From assembly GCA_007922305.1 (NCBI GenBank), contig ML677342.1, positions 1-64,000 on the forward strand: a stretch of DNA of 64,000 bases. Direction: 5' to 3'. The stretch's first letter is position 1, and the number at the start of each line of letters is the position of its first letter. This document shows, in pieces, positions 41,049 to 53,100 of this stretch. Position numbers and translations under genes: made by a program. A model generated the notes under the pieces. That model saw only the letters and a list, made by a program, of their open reading frames with translations. It made no database searches and was not told the DNA's origin. Source of the stretch: Dermatemys mawii (lineage: Eukaryota > Chordata > Testudines > Dermatemydidae).

Positions 41049-41603
41049 TTGTCTTTTGTCTGGTGAAATTTCTCTGGAACCTAACATCCCCACCCCCATT
41101 TACATTAAGTCGTATTGGGAAATTGGATTAGTTTAACATTGTTTCACTTAAAGTTGCATTTTTCAGGAACTTAACTACCTTAAGTGAAGAGTTCCTGTAC
41201 ACCCCCAAAAGGGTGAATTTAATTGACCTGAAGTCTTGTTTAGCATGTGGGCTGGGAAAAGAGTTTCTCCATTCTACTTAAACTGTGTACAGCTTATATC
41301 ATTTTATGAGCACTGGGTCCAGAGTTTGAGCAGAGAGGGAAGGAACTGGATGGTGTAGAGCAGGATGACCAGAGGAAACTTCATCCACTCCACTCCCCTA
41401 CACAGAGTAGAGATTACAAACAAAATAAATTACATTTTGTCTGTATTATCTTTTCCATGGAGGGCATTATGCATTGAGCTGCCTCCTTCAAGGTGACTTC
41501 CTTGTGCAAGCACAGCTGAGAAATTCCCTGGCAGTACAACTTTAAGGCAACAACACTGCCAGGATCTGGGAGAGAACGGTCATAAAAAAGAATAGCTACA
41601 GAG

Positions 41604-41942
41604 CAGTGGCATCCAATACATTCATCACTAGCCACATGTGGCAAATAGGTTACTGAATTGTGGCTAATGCATGAGCAATGCGTTAGTGTATTGAAGACAG
41701 CAGTACTGGAAGTATGAATTATATACTAGATTTCAGGGTTATGGTACAAGAAAAAGAATGCAAAGTGTCATACTGAAGTAATTTTGTGTTAGTAGTACCT
41801 ATTAATATCTAGGTATTTTTGATATTAAAAACAATGTGAAATGTCATTTGCAATGTTTTTTTAATCCTTTTTTATTATGTGGTGAATAAGAAAAATTCAA
41901 ACCCACGAGTGGCTAGCATCAAATTTCTATTGGACACAGCTA
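41604..41942. mobile_element. hAT element related to 5,906-6,055
   Basis: CAGTGGCATCCAATAC at the left and TTTCTATTGGACACAGCTA at the right. It shares ACTAGCCACATGTGGC and GTGGCTAGCATCAAATTTCT with the shorter copy. Flanks CTACAGAG and CTGTAGAG match at 6 of 8. Confidence 0.75.
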
Positions 41943-42919
41943 CTGTAGAGACTCGGGGCTTCAGCTGCCGCCCATATCTCCTGCAGACCCTTGGGGATTC
42001 ATTGATTGAGGCAAGCCCTGTTGGGTGAACAAGTTCCAGTACCCAATAAAACAATATAGTAGAAAATGTTTAAGGGACTTTTTCCCAAGTTATCCTCTCC
42101 AATCCCATTACATGTGTTTTTCTACAGGTGGAGGCTATCCAATGATGTCACAAAAGCTCCCTAAAAGTTTAATATTTTACACATAGTATTCACAGAGCCT
42201 GCTTATTTAGGCTCTCTCAAACATACTTATCTAACAAATGAAATCAATGAAACAGGGGTTTTGTGTAAACACAACTTATGTACATGCACACATTCTGATA
42301 GTCTCATTTAAGGGAAAAATTCACTCCTTTCCAGACAAAGAGTGGGTAATTAAGCTTTGTGTAAGCAACTTGGCTGGGGTTGAGTGTAACAGAATATTTC
42401 TTTCCCCCTCCCCACCATCTGTGTAGGCCTAACAGATTCTGCTTTGTGGGCTGGAATAATGGTACATACTCTCCATGTCTCTACAGAGAGGTTTGGACCT
42501 TCGGATCTTCACCTGACAGGCCATAACATTTCCTTCTACTCCCACCTCTTCAAGCATGGCAAGAACTTTAACTACGGAGAAGTCTACCACCAGGATTCCA
42601 CGAGGCTAAACAGGTACTTTTCCTGCACAGTAAGTCAGCTGTTCCCCAAGTCAGAAATCTCAGGCTGCCTGTCACTAAACTCTGCCAAAGACTGACCCCT
42701 ACCTTCCTCCTTCTTATAGGATGACAAATTAGGTCCTCTGTCCATAATGTAACTGACCATTTTCTATTAACATGGGCATGCAAGACTGGGCAGAACATTG
42801 CTCAAGGCTTCCATTTAAAAGCAATAACAAACAAAAAAATCCACAGATAAATATCTACATAGTAGAAGTCTGAACTGTGCAAAACATAGATGCTGAATTT
42901 AATCCTTGTGGGTCACATA

Positions 42920-43917
42920 CGAGAACTCTTCACTTAACATTGTAATTATGTTGCCGAAAAACGCAACTTAAAACGAAACGATGTTAAGCAAATCCAATTT
43001 CCCCATAAGAAGTAATGTAAATGAGGGGGTTAGGTTCCAAGCAAATTTTTTTTACTAGACAAAAAACTGTATTTTTATATATATATATATATATTATATA
43101 CATACATACACACCCACCCATACAAGATTTAAACAAACAATTTAATACTAGTACACAGTAATGATGATTGTGAAGCTTGGTTGAGGTGGAGGAGTCAGAA
43201 GGTGGGATATTTCCCAAGGAATGTCTTACTGCTAAATGATGAACTAGCAATTGGCTGAGCTCTCAAGAGTTAACTCTCACACTCTACAAGGCAGCAGGAA
43301 ATGAGGGAGGACAGACAGACAGAAACATACACCCTTTTGTGTTTGAGACACAGAGATGTGCATTTCCCCTTTAAATATGAAGAGTGGGGTCAGAATTACA
43401 CTGCCTTGTTAATTAGAGCAGCAAGCTGAGACCTGACTGCAGCTGCTACGTAAGTCTGCCACAGCTCCCTCTATCCATGTGTGTCCCCTGCTCTATGGAA
43501 GATGAGGTAAGCAGTGTGCAGAAGTAGGGCAAGTGGAACACCGTGACAGCTTCCTCTCCTTCCCCTCCCGCCGCTCACAGAAAGCGGGAGTCTAGGGGAA
43601 CAGCTCCAAAGCAGAGGCAGAAGCAGCATGTGGCAGTGGGGGAAGGGACAGCTGAACTACTAGAAACTGATAGCCTGCAAGGCAGCTGCTGCATAGGGAA
43701 CTTAGGGGAATGGGGAGCTAATAGTCCACCCTGGTTCCAACCACGCACCAGCTAGCTGCACCGGGCTGCTCTTCCTGCAAGCAGTGGCCAAAGCAGGCAG
43801 CTGCAAAATGATGTCAGAAGGGAGCATTATACAACTTTAAACGAGAATGTTCCCTAATTGATCAACAACATAACAATGAAACAATGTTAACCAGGATAAT
43901 TAAGTGAGGAGTTCCTA
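42920..43917 (-). mobile_element. Mariner/Tigger-like DNA transposon, inverted copy, TA flanks
   Basis: Starts CGAGAACTCTTCACTTAACA after TA and ends TAAGTGAGGAGTTCCTA before TA. It is the opposite-strand relative of 39,973-41,197, with CCAATTTCCCCATAAGAAG corresponding to the other copy. No transposase. Confidence 0.85.
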
Positions 43918-46169
43918 TATTAGATGTGAACTTTGTCTATCAATTATCAAATACTTTTTAACTGCTTGTTATCTCTTGTGTTTTTTATTTTTCATTTCAG
44001 GCCTCAAAGATATTGCACTCCCTGCAGTCTGATGAGAGCCACATAATTTAGTGGGGCCTCTTGGACTCAAAGATTTTAGCAGGATGTAGCATCCACACTG
44101 AAAAGTTAAAGCAAAAAAAAATAGATTTATACGTATTGCTCACGTGCAGTGAACTAACAAGTTCATTGCTTTTACTGAACAGTCATAAAAGGTCCAAAAG
44201 TCCTACATAAAGATTCTGTATTATGATTAAATACGTATTTATGATTATCAGATCCAGTTCAATGTTAGAAGTCATATGCCATGGAAAGTCACCAGGACAC
44301 TAATTTCAAACCAGAAATCTTAAATACAGATGCACTATGCACAGGTAAGTTCATTTTACACAAATACATGCTCTGCTATGATAAATTAGCAGCTACTACA
44401 TTAATAACCTAAATTAGAGATGAAAAATCTTAGTAGTTCTAGTACATACTTGAAGTGCAGGATTGTTCTCCCTGTTTAGACAATAATCCGCTTTACTGTA
44501 CAATATCATTGTTCTCTGAGTTCTCATGGAAGGGATCCAATATATTACACATTAAATGAATTTTCTGAAAGTATATTGATAAATGCGATCACCCTACAGA
44601 AGATTTGGATTATTTTCACAATGTTTTTCCTTAAAACAAGCATAACCAAAACTAATATTTACTGCATCCTTTTTAAAGGAAACCTCCAATCACATTTTCA
44701 TACTAGCACTCTGAAAGTTCAAAAAGCATCTATGTCCACGTACTATGAATGTATTTGAAAATAATATGTTTCAGAGGGTGTTTCTAACCCTACTAGCGAC
44801 AATATCTTCATACTAAAAAGTAATGAAATGTTATTTCTACGTGATTTAAATCAGTTTCATATTGGTTACACCACAGCAATCAAAGGCCCTTTCCACAAGA
44901 CTTTGCTCTATTTTAATGCTGGTTTGATAACATGAAGAAAAATTATGTTTAGTTATGAAAACAGTTATTTAAGATGGAAACTACCTTGTGAAACTGGGTT
45001 CTGGATTTATTCAGTAGTACAGAGATTGTGTATTATATAAAACTCCTCAAACTGAGAAAATACCTACTTCATATTAATCAATGCCTTACACTGAAAAAGG
45101 CACTTGGCATCTTTGCCACACAGTCATGTCAAGTTATTCAGTATGGCAACAGGAGAAAAAAAAGCAGTCAGTCAGAGTATTTAGCTGAAAAAAGAATTGT
45201 GAAGGGGGAAATCACTCTGTTTGGTATTTTCCAGCTATAAGAATTGAGTATGCCACAAACAATGAACATTGCAACCAGCAGACACTTCTTGTTACAGCTG
45301 CCAGATTAAAGCAAAAATTGTAACACTGCACCAGTTTTGGAAGAAATCAGAAAACAATGACATATCTGATATCAGTGACATTTAAACAATAGATCAGCAG
45401 AAATAATATGAGAGAATTTGATGATGTATTCACTGGAAATCTGTCAGACAAAAAGATGAACAGGAATGGATGTCCTTGGCTGCTGATGAGGGGAAAATAC
45501 TTGTCTTGACGGTGGAAAGGAAAGTACAGCTGAGTCATGGTGAAGACTTCATTTTCCTGGAGGCGCTGGTGTTACCTGTGGTCTTTCAGATACTGACTTT
45601 AAGCCTCCTTCACTGCAGAGAAGACCGAGCTTGGTGCACCTGGTTAGTGTGTGATTCGACAGGAATTCAGAAGCTGACAGTTCTCCTGGTTATCTGATCC
45701 TACATTCTTTATGCACACAGGGCTTCCATTGATGTCAATGGGAGATTTGGGTGCACAAGGAATGCAAACAGGTAAAGATTTTCCAAAACATTTAAAGAGA
45801 GAAAAAGTGAGAAAGCATTTCAGACTACACATTCAATTATTATTAAACATAGTTCTCTTTTGCTTAATGAAACAAAATAAACGCTTACATCAGGCTTGGT
45901 TTTAGGGAGCCTGCCATCAGGAATGTTCTTCAGCTACAGGAGGTATCATAAACCAAGCACAGCCTTTCCTCGCTTCAGGCAAGTATTGACATCAGTGTCC
46001 CCAACTGCCTGTCAATATTTTGAACACTAGAGCTAGAGAACTGAAATAGCATGGTGAGTTAAAGCTCTGTAACCAGTCCTAACCCCATGCACGTCAATGG
46101 AGTCACACCACTGCGAAGTCCATCAGAGTGGAGTCGGTCCGGTGCGCCTCCCACCTTTATTAAACAAAC
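43918..46169. other. Sequence left of the CpG island, nothing recognised apart from a foldback
   Basis: AT-rich up to about 46,080, then rising in GC. No minus-strand exon that would join RHOBTB3 was recognised. Confidence 0.5.
45700..45775. repeat. Foldback repeat around TTGATGTCAATGGGA
   Basis: CATTCTTTATGCACACAGGGC is roughly inverted to TGGGTGCACAAGGAATGC, a short palindromic repeat of the kind seen several times in the window. Confidence 0.5.
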
Positions 46170-46843
46170 ACAAAAGAAACCAGATTGGTTTAGTTCGTTG
46201 GGCAACACAGCCGCGCCGCAAAAGAAACCCCCCAAAAAACCACGCCAGAGCCAGAAACTCTTCACGAGGCTGGCCCAGATGATAGGGCCGGGGGCTCGGT
46301 CAGCTCAGCAGGGAGGTCCCGGGCATGGTAAAAACAGGAGGTGACCTCTCAGCCTACAGCCCTTCCCCACCCAGCAGCCGGCCGCTCTCGGGCCCCTCAC
46401 ACCCGGCGCACTCGACGGGCCAGAGCCGCGGGGAGAGGCGAGCAGAAGCCGAACACGGGGAAAAGCCGCGCGGCGAGGCTGCCACGGGGGCTTGGGCCAA
46501 GGCGACGCGGCCAGCGTCAAACCCGGGCTTCCAGGCCGCCGGACCGTCCCCGCCTGCGCCTTAAACCCTCCTGTCCCCGTCCCCGGGAGGCGGCCGAGCA
46601 CCGGCCCTTCACCCCGGCTCTCCCGTGGCCCGTTTTACCTGCCTGCTCCCGACACGCTGCTGCGTGGCAGGGTCCTCGGAGCAGCGGGAGGGCGCGCGGC
46701 CCCCCTCGGCCGGGGAATGTGAAACCGCCCCCGTCCCACGCGCGCCCCGGGCGGGGATTCGCGCTCCGTTCTGGAGCATTCGCTGCCCCTCCCCGCGCGC
46801 TTTCCCTCTCTTTGTTCTGGCCGTTCAGGTTACTGGGCGCCGT

Positions 46844-46855
46844 CGCGCAGGCGCA
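46844..46855 (+). promoter_or_regulatory. NRF1-like site in the CPT2-like promoter
   Basis: CGCGCAGGCGCA differs at one position from the NRF1 consensus YGCGCAYGCGCR and lies 135-146 bp upstream of the start codon. NRF1 drives many nuclear genes for mitochondrial proteins, which would fit the product. Binding is inferred only. Confidence 0.4.
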
Positions 46856-46989
46856 CACGTTGCCTCTTTCGCGCAGCCGCACCGCTTATTCCTTCAACCG
46901 CCGCTTTCCCTCGCGGAGGTGTCGGTGTCGGCGGCTGCTCGGTTCCCGCCTTTGCGGTGCTGAGCCGGGCCCCGGGTCCGTAGCGAAAC

Positions 46990-47171
46990 ATGCTCCGCGC
47001 CCGGCCCGCGTGCGGCGGCGCCCTGCTGAGGCGGCCGGGGCCCGTGGGGCGCCGCGGGTACTGGCGGACCGTGGGGCTGACCGAGGGCATCATCTCGGAG
47101 CTGGACACGGACCATCACTTCGTGCACAGGAGCACGATCCCCACCATGCACTTCCAGCACAGCCTGCCCAG
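46990..47171 (+). CDS. CPT2-like exon 1, mitochondrial targeting segment
   Basis: Starts [20 protein letters not shown] and ends [17 protein letters not shown], where the last codon is split AG|A. The PTMHFQ-SLPR stretch matches the end of CPT2 exon 1. The donor is CCCAG|GTGCTG. It lies in the CpG island. The segment between the presequence and the conserved end is unlike human CPT2 and somewhat longer. Confidence 0.88.
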
Positions 47172-50100
47172 GTGCTGCCCTGGGGCACGGCGGGGAGCCG
47201 GACCCTGCATACCCGACATGGGGGCAGAGGCGGCGGCCAAGTCCCTGATGTCTGGGTCTCCCCGCACATCCCCTCCCCACCACCATTGTCTGCTCTACAG
47301 CAGGGTCTCGAGCAGGGGAGAGCCACCGAGCAGCGCTAGCATTACACTCTGGGGCCCAGGGACCTGAGTCCCACAGTCTGGTGCTGAAGCCAAAGCCTGA
47401 GCAATGTAACTTCACGGGGCTCCAGGCAATTGCCCTACCTGCTATTGGAGCTGGGTTTTATATGTGGAAAACCCATTACTGTGGCACTGGTGGGCTGTGA
47501 AGTTTTTATAGCATATTGGTGGGACTTAAGAAAGAAAAAGGTTGAGAGCCCCTGCTCTAGAGAGCCAGTGCAGGGGCTGGAGCTGGCCTGCAGCATGGGC
47601 CATTCTAACGGCCCCTTGGAAATGTCTGGCAAGAGCTGCAGTCCGTGGCAAAAGGCAGAACACCAGTGCTCTGAGACTGCCGTGGAGTGCACGTCTGTAC
47701 CTGCCCTGGAGCTGCAGAAGTGTTTGTGCTGCACCCTAGACATGGAGCCCTTCCCTACTCATTGCCTCCCTGGTCATTCAGAATTTGCTTCTTTCCTGCA
47801 AGGGCTGTTGTTTGCCTGCTTTAATGTCAGCCTTTGTTTGGAGCAACTCCCCAGTGAATGTATTTGCTCCTTACAAAGGTGGTGAGAGTCCCAGAGAAGA
47901 GACAGGAAACTGAGTGGGATGGCTGTGTTAAAGGAGGTTACATCTCCCTCCCTCAAGGACAGAGCTAAAGGCCTTAGCACATGCACATCTTCCCCACTGG
48001 AAAACAGAGAAACTTCCATGCTGGATCAGACCAATGGACTGGCTATCTAGTATATTCTGTTTGACTGCGTATAGTACTAAATCTTTCAAAAAACGACTCC
48101 CATCCATAGATACTTAAGAAATAATCTTCCCGTTAGGAATACCCCCCTTTCCGGTTTGATTTAGTGGTTGCCAATGCCCTAGTGCTTGAAAGTTTACATC
48201 CATTATTTTTAAAAAACAAAACACCTATTTAATATATTAGTTTTATTCATCCATGTAAATGCAGTAGTTTTTCAGTCCTTATTGAAGTGTTGGCCTCTAT
48301 GGGTATGTCTACACTACAGTTAGAAAACCCACAGCTGGCATGTGTCAGCTAACCCACGCGAAGGGGCTGTTTCTGTTGCAGTGTAGACACTCAGACTGGA
48401 GCCCAAGCCCAAACATCTGTACTGCAATTAAACAGCCCCTTAGCCCAAGCCCCACAAGCCTGAGTCGGCTGATGTGGACCAGTTATGGATGTTTAATTGC
48501 AATATAGATATACCTTGAGATATATTGTATAAAATAGTATTTCCTTTTCACTGACATAGTTCTCTTTCAATGGAAAAATATAAACTTATCTTAAAAAATA
48601 GAATTTGCTGACTAGTGTGGAATGTAACCGAAACTGCCAAGAGACCAACCTTATGGGACCAGTACTTCCTTGTTCCCCTTTACTCCCCATCCCCTCCAAG
48701 AATGCCATAATCAGGTCAGAATGTATAGGTCTCCTTGCTCCTGTGTGATGCTACACAGGGCGTAGAGTGTTATTAGGTATTGCTGAAAGCTTAGTTGCCT
48801 ACTGTGCATGTAAGATTAATTATTTTCAATTTTGTAAATGTTATCAAAGTTAGTGAAAAACAGTTCCTTAAGTAGGCCAAGTTGTGAGCCCACTTTGTAG
48901 GTAGTTGTGTTCACCATGTTTTAATGATTAGTAACCAAAAAGAGTAAATAAACCAGGAATGCTACTACAACCATACTAGCCACACCTGTAGCTCTAGTGA
49001 GTAGGACCAGCTTAAGCTTAAGGCATACATACACACAGTACACCCGTGCCTAGGGCTTTGGCTCTCTGATTTATGTGGTGGTATCAGAATATCAACTTTA
49101 ACCAAACAAAAAATTGTTGTCAGCCCTCATAATTGTGAAGAAAATCTTGAAAACACAAACTCTGTAACTACTTGAGAGATGCCTATTGGATTTATTCTCT
49201 CTTACTTTTAGGAGAGCCTAATTGTGAGATGGAAGAGCTGCCCCTTTCACCTAAATTGTAAGATAACGGAAACATGCTGCTTTGGGTGCGGGTGGACGGG
49301 TCCTGCCAATGCTAGTCCAACAAAAGAATAAATATGTGAGGCCTTTACTGATACCACCTCATCGTGACTCTGCTAGGATGCTGTCAGAAGGAGACTTTGG
49401 ACAAAGGACTTGATATAGGCACAACCAGGGTCCTGCAAGACAAACCCTAGCCTCCCAGAAGGGAGAATGTTGTGATCTAGGGAAGTGGGAGTCCCATCCT
49501 GTCCAGCTGGAATGGTGGACCACCCACCAATTAACCTACCAGTCTCATGTATAGGTGACCCTTTCCACTGCTCCCTACTTCCCACAATGAGCAATAAAGC
49601 CATGGTGCAGGTGACATTGCCACTGTGCTGGGATTGGGTCAAGGGGTATGGCTAGAGTCCTGGACTATTTTAATCTGATCCTGCAGACAGTAGCAGCATC
49701 CTTGACTTGTTATGATCTGCTGGTTACATTCTTGGGTCCACTGACCTAACACAATATCTGCAAAGTGAAATGCCACAGAGCTCCATTGTGTATGGTATTT
49801 GCAGAAACCCTCTCTGTAGCTTCCCCACAAACCACTGTAGGACTTGCTTAATAGTGTACAAAGTTTCAAGGTCTCATTGCAAAATGTAATTGCCTGTACA
49901 CAAGCACCAATCATGAAATGAAGTAAAAATACAGGATAGATGTTGTAGATTGTACCCAGATAAGTAAACTATAAGAAATTGGTATTGGGTAACAGTTCAT
50001 AAGATGGGATGTTCTCTTCAGGAACAAGTAGAGGCTTTCTGTTTAAAATGTAATTCTTGCTTTTTTATAAAAATGCATTTGTTCAGGACTGCAGTTATAA

Positions 50101-53100
50101 TTTTATTATTGTTTGTATTACTGTAGAATCTAGAAGCCCTGGTCATGCAGTATAAACAGAAGAAAAACAAAATAACTTAGTAATTGGCAATTTCAGCACA
50201 AATCTCAAATATGTTTTGTAGTCACAGAATTATTTGGGATTAAAGCCTCATCATTTAAAAAATTATGTATACAATACATAAATCCAGCTCTTGGATGGGG
50301 GAATCTATGCCTTTACTTATGTTTCCACTCACCTTTCAGTTTCTGTCTCCATTCTTTTACTTCTCTTTTCCCGCCTCTCACTACTTCCCCAATTCCCCCA
50401 GGTTTGCTGTCAGTACAGCATTCACCGCCCATTCAAGAGACTTTGATTAGTCACATAGCATAATTCATTGGTGCACCACCACACATTTTTTTCATGGACT
50501 TTAATGTTCTCGTTGTTCTCCCCATATTGGTAATAAATATATTTTAAACTTATTTAATAGTCGTGTTAAAATTGTGCACTTCTAGATTACCTGTTCCAAA
50601 ATTGGAGGATACTGTGAGGAGATATTTGGCTGCTCAGAAACCTCTACTGGATGATGATCAGTACAGGTATGAAAAATGACACAGAGTAGGAGGCATTTAA
50701 ATGAAGACTGGATTGTAAATATGCTACTAAAATTCACACTCATTTTAAAACTTGGCATATAAGTTCCAGTCACAGCATTACTGTTATTTTCACAATATTT
50801 CATTAAAATGTTTGCTATAGTTTTTTCTTTGAATTTTGCTTCTATCCTGAAAAGTCACTTTGTTGGGTTTTTTTGTTGTTGTTTTTTTAAAAAGGTATTT
50901 TGTGGTTCCATGTTTATAGGCTCTCAATACTCCAGATTAGATGTGCTCACTTTTCAAGTAAAAAGCTATTTTTAAATTCCAGCCCTACAGATTCTTACTA
51001 AATCTTAAAGCGAGTTGTTTTGTTTTTTTCTGGCTCATCATCATTAATAAGGTTCCATCTATTTATTTTGCCATCAGTCCTTTGAAGTATTACATGTGCA
51101 ACTGAGGATAAAGTTTGGCTTGACAGTTGGAACTTGTGTTCTTAAATGTCTAGAATTAGAGCCTTAGTTTGGAATCCTATGTATCTTGAAGAAAGAGTTC
51201 TTAAACTATTTTTAACCTTCTGCAGGAGGGTCAAGCTCAGCAAGAGTTTTCTCATATCCCCTTGGTTTATAGAAATTATTCTACAAGTAGGTTGTGCAAG
51301 GACCACATCTCTTGTGCTGTGACTTGTGAATCAAGTAGGTAGGGACATCTCTTTATCACTCATGAAATTTGTGCCCTGGGGATAATTAGACCTATCCTAC
51401 TGTATCTCCTATCTACTCTTCTGCTTTTGAACAAAGGTAGGCCTCCATCCTGCAAATTGTGCAGTGCAGGGAGAGGGTGAAATCAAGAACAGCTTGCAGG
51501 ATTAGTGTTTTCTGATGACATTCTTAAATCAATTCATTCCACAAACAAAGCCAAGAACGCTAAATATGCCAGAATCCTGAATAGAAAATTAGGTAACTCT
51601 TCCTTTCACTTGATTTAGTTCAAGAGGAAGCAAGAGCTTACTTAGGTTATAAGGTAGCAACTTTTTATTTTTTATATCCTAATTCAACTATAAAATACAT
51701 TAACAGAAACTCCTTTCCAAAACACAACTTAATCAAAAGTCAACATTTCTCCAGCAAATGCTAGGTACTTTGTCAGAGAGGAACAGTTTTCATTTTTCTT
51801 GTGAATCCTTGCACACACACACGCAGCCTTCTTGACTTGAGTAGAGTTCTGTGGGAACACAGTGGTCTGCTTATATGGAATGATTTGCAGGATTGGGAGT
51901 ATAGTTACCTAATTGGATCAACCAAATGAAGATGTGGTTCATGGTCTGGTGGATTTAGGTGCCCTAATCTGTACTTTAAAAAGGGACAGTGTTAGTCCCC
52001 AGTATAATTTCTGGGTTGGCATTGAAATAGAGCAATAATTACTTGTATTGTGGCAGCACCTCAGGGCCCCAAACAAGAATCTGGGCCACATTGCTAAGTA
52101 CAGTACAAACTCATACAAAAAGACAGTTCCTGTCCTAAAGAGTTTACAATCTCATTACATAATGAGCTACACAATAAAGTTTTACTAAACTTTGTTACTA
52201 CACTAAAAGGAATAGTATTTTTATGAAATACTATAATTTAAAGTTACTCCTAAAGAACCTATATTATAATAATAAACTGTTTTCAATACTATAGAAACAC
52301 TGAAAGAATTGCCAGGGAGTTTGAAAAAGGAGTGGGCAGGAAGTTACACCGAGATCTTGTTGCACTTGATAAAAAGAATAAGCATACAAGTTATATAACA
52401 GGTTTGTTTTCTATTTTATTATTATTTGTAAAGTTCTAACGTTCAGTTGTCATTAACCTCCTTTGAAACTTACTATGAAACTACTTACGTTAATTTTTTT
52501 GCTGGATCTGCATGGCAATTGCTGTGCATTTCCATTGAAATCAACTAATGTCAAGTGTGAGTCTTACAGACTATTCCTCCTGACTCAGTTTTGATTTGGC
52601 TTTAGTAACAAAACCTCAACTTGTCTTGTTAATTTAAAACATTTTAGTTTGAATTTGGTATTTCCTAGCTATTGCCTTCATCTCCTGATGGTAGGCATTT
52701 GCTCTCCCAAGTCCTGGGAGAAGGGATAACAATAAGTCCTCCCAGAATCACACTCTCAGTTTCTTTTAATCAGACAACTGGTTTCTGACCCTTTCCCCTA
52801 AATTAATTACTCAGAAGGGACGCAAAGGGAGACCTAAATAAGGTTCCAAGGGTATGTCTTCACTACCTGCCGGATCGGCGGGTAGTGATTGATCTATTGG
52901 CGATCAATTTATCGCGTCTCATCAAGATGCGATAAATTGATCTCCAAAGGCACTCCCGTCGACTCCAGAACTCCAGCTCACCAAAAGGCGCAAACTGGAG
53001 TCGACGGGGGAGCCCGCTGCCAACTGCTGCCGCCTTGAGGATGGCAGGTAAGTCAGCCTAAGATGCGCCAACTTCAGCTATGTTATTCACGCAGCTGAAG

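Larger units (their letters stand above)
39973..41197 (+). mobile_element. Mariner/Tigger-like DNA transposon, TA flanks, with nested insertions
   Basis: Ends CAGTAACTCCTTGCTTAA and TTAAGTGAAGAGTTCCTG are inverted repeats flanked by TA on both sides. It carries two later insertions (39,991-40,180 and 40,719-40,933) and a 65-bp tandem duplication. Internal phrases (TTAGGGAACATGCCCGTTTAAAGTTG) recur inverted at 42,920-43,917. Confidence 0.85.
46170..47240. promoter_or_regulatory. CpG-island promoter of the CPT2-like gene
   Basis: About 1 kb of GC-rich, CpG-dense sequence in an otherwise AT-rich window. It covers exon 1 of the CPT2-like gene and roughly 800 bp upstream. There are several GC-box-like runs and no TATA box close to the start. 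It could also fire leftward toward RHOBTB3, but no minus-strand exon could be proved in it. The long frames inside it are by-products of GC composition. Confidence 0.85.

Noticed and set aside
46625..46963. Candidate RHOBTB3 exon 1 on the minus strand ending CAG|GTAAAA at 46,634-46,639
   Set aside because: The phase does not supply AT before the G that opens the next exon, and no in-frame Met gives a RHOBTB3-like start. It might still be a noncoding exon.
46341..47339. A 332-codon plus-strand frame across the CpG island
   Set aside because: It is Arg/Pro-rich as expected from GC composition, and it overlaps exon 1 of the CPT2-like gene in another frame.
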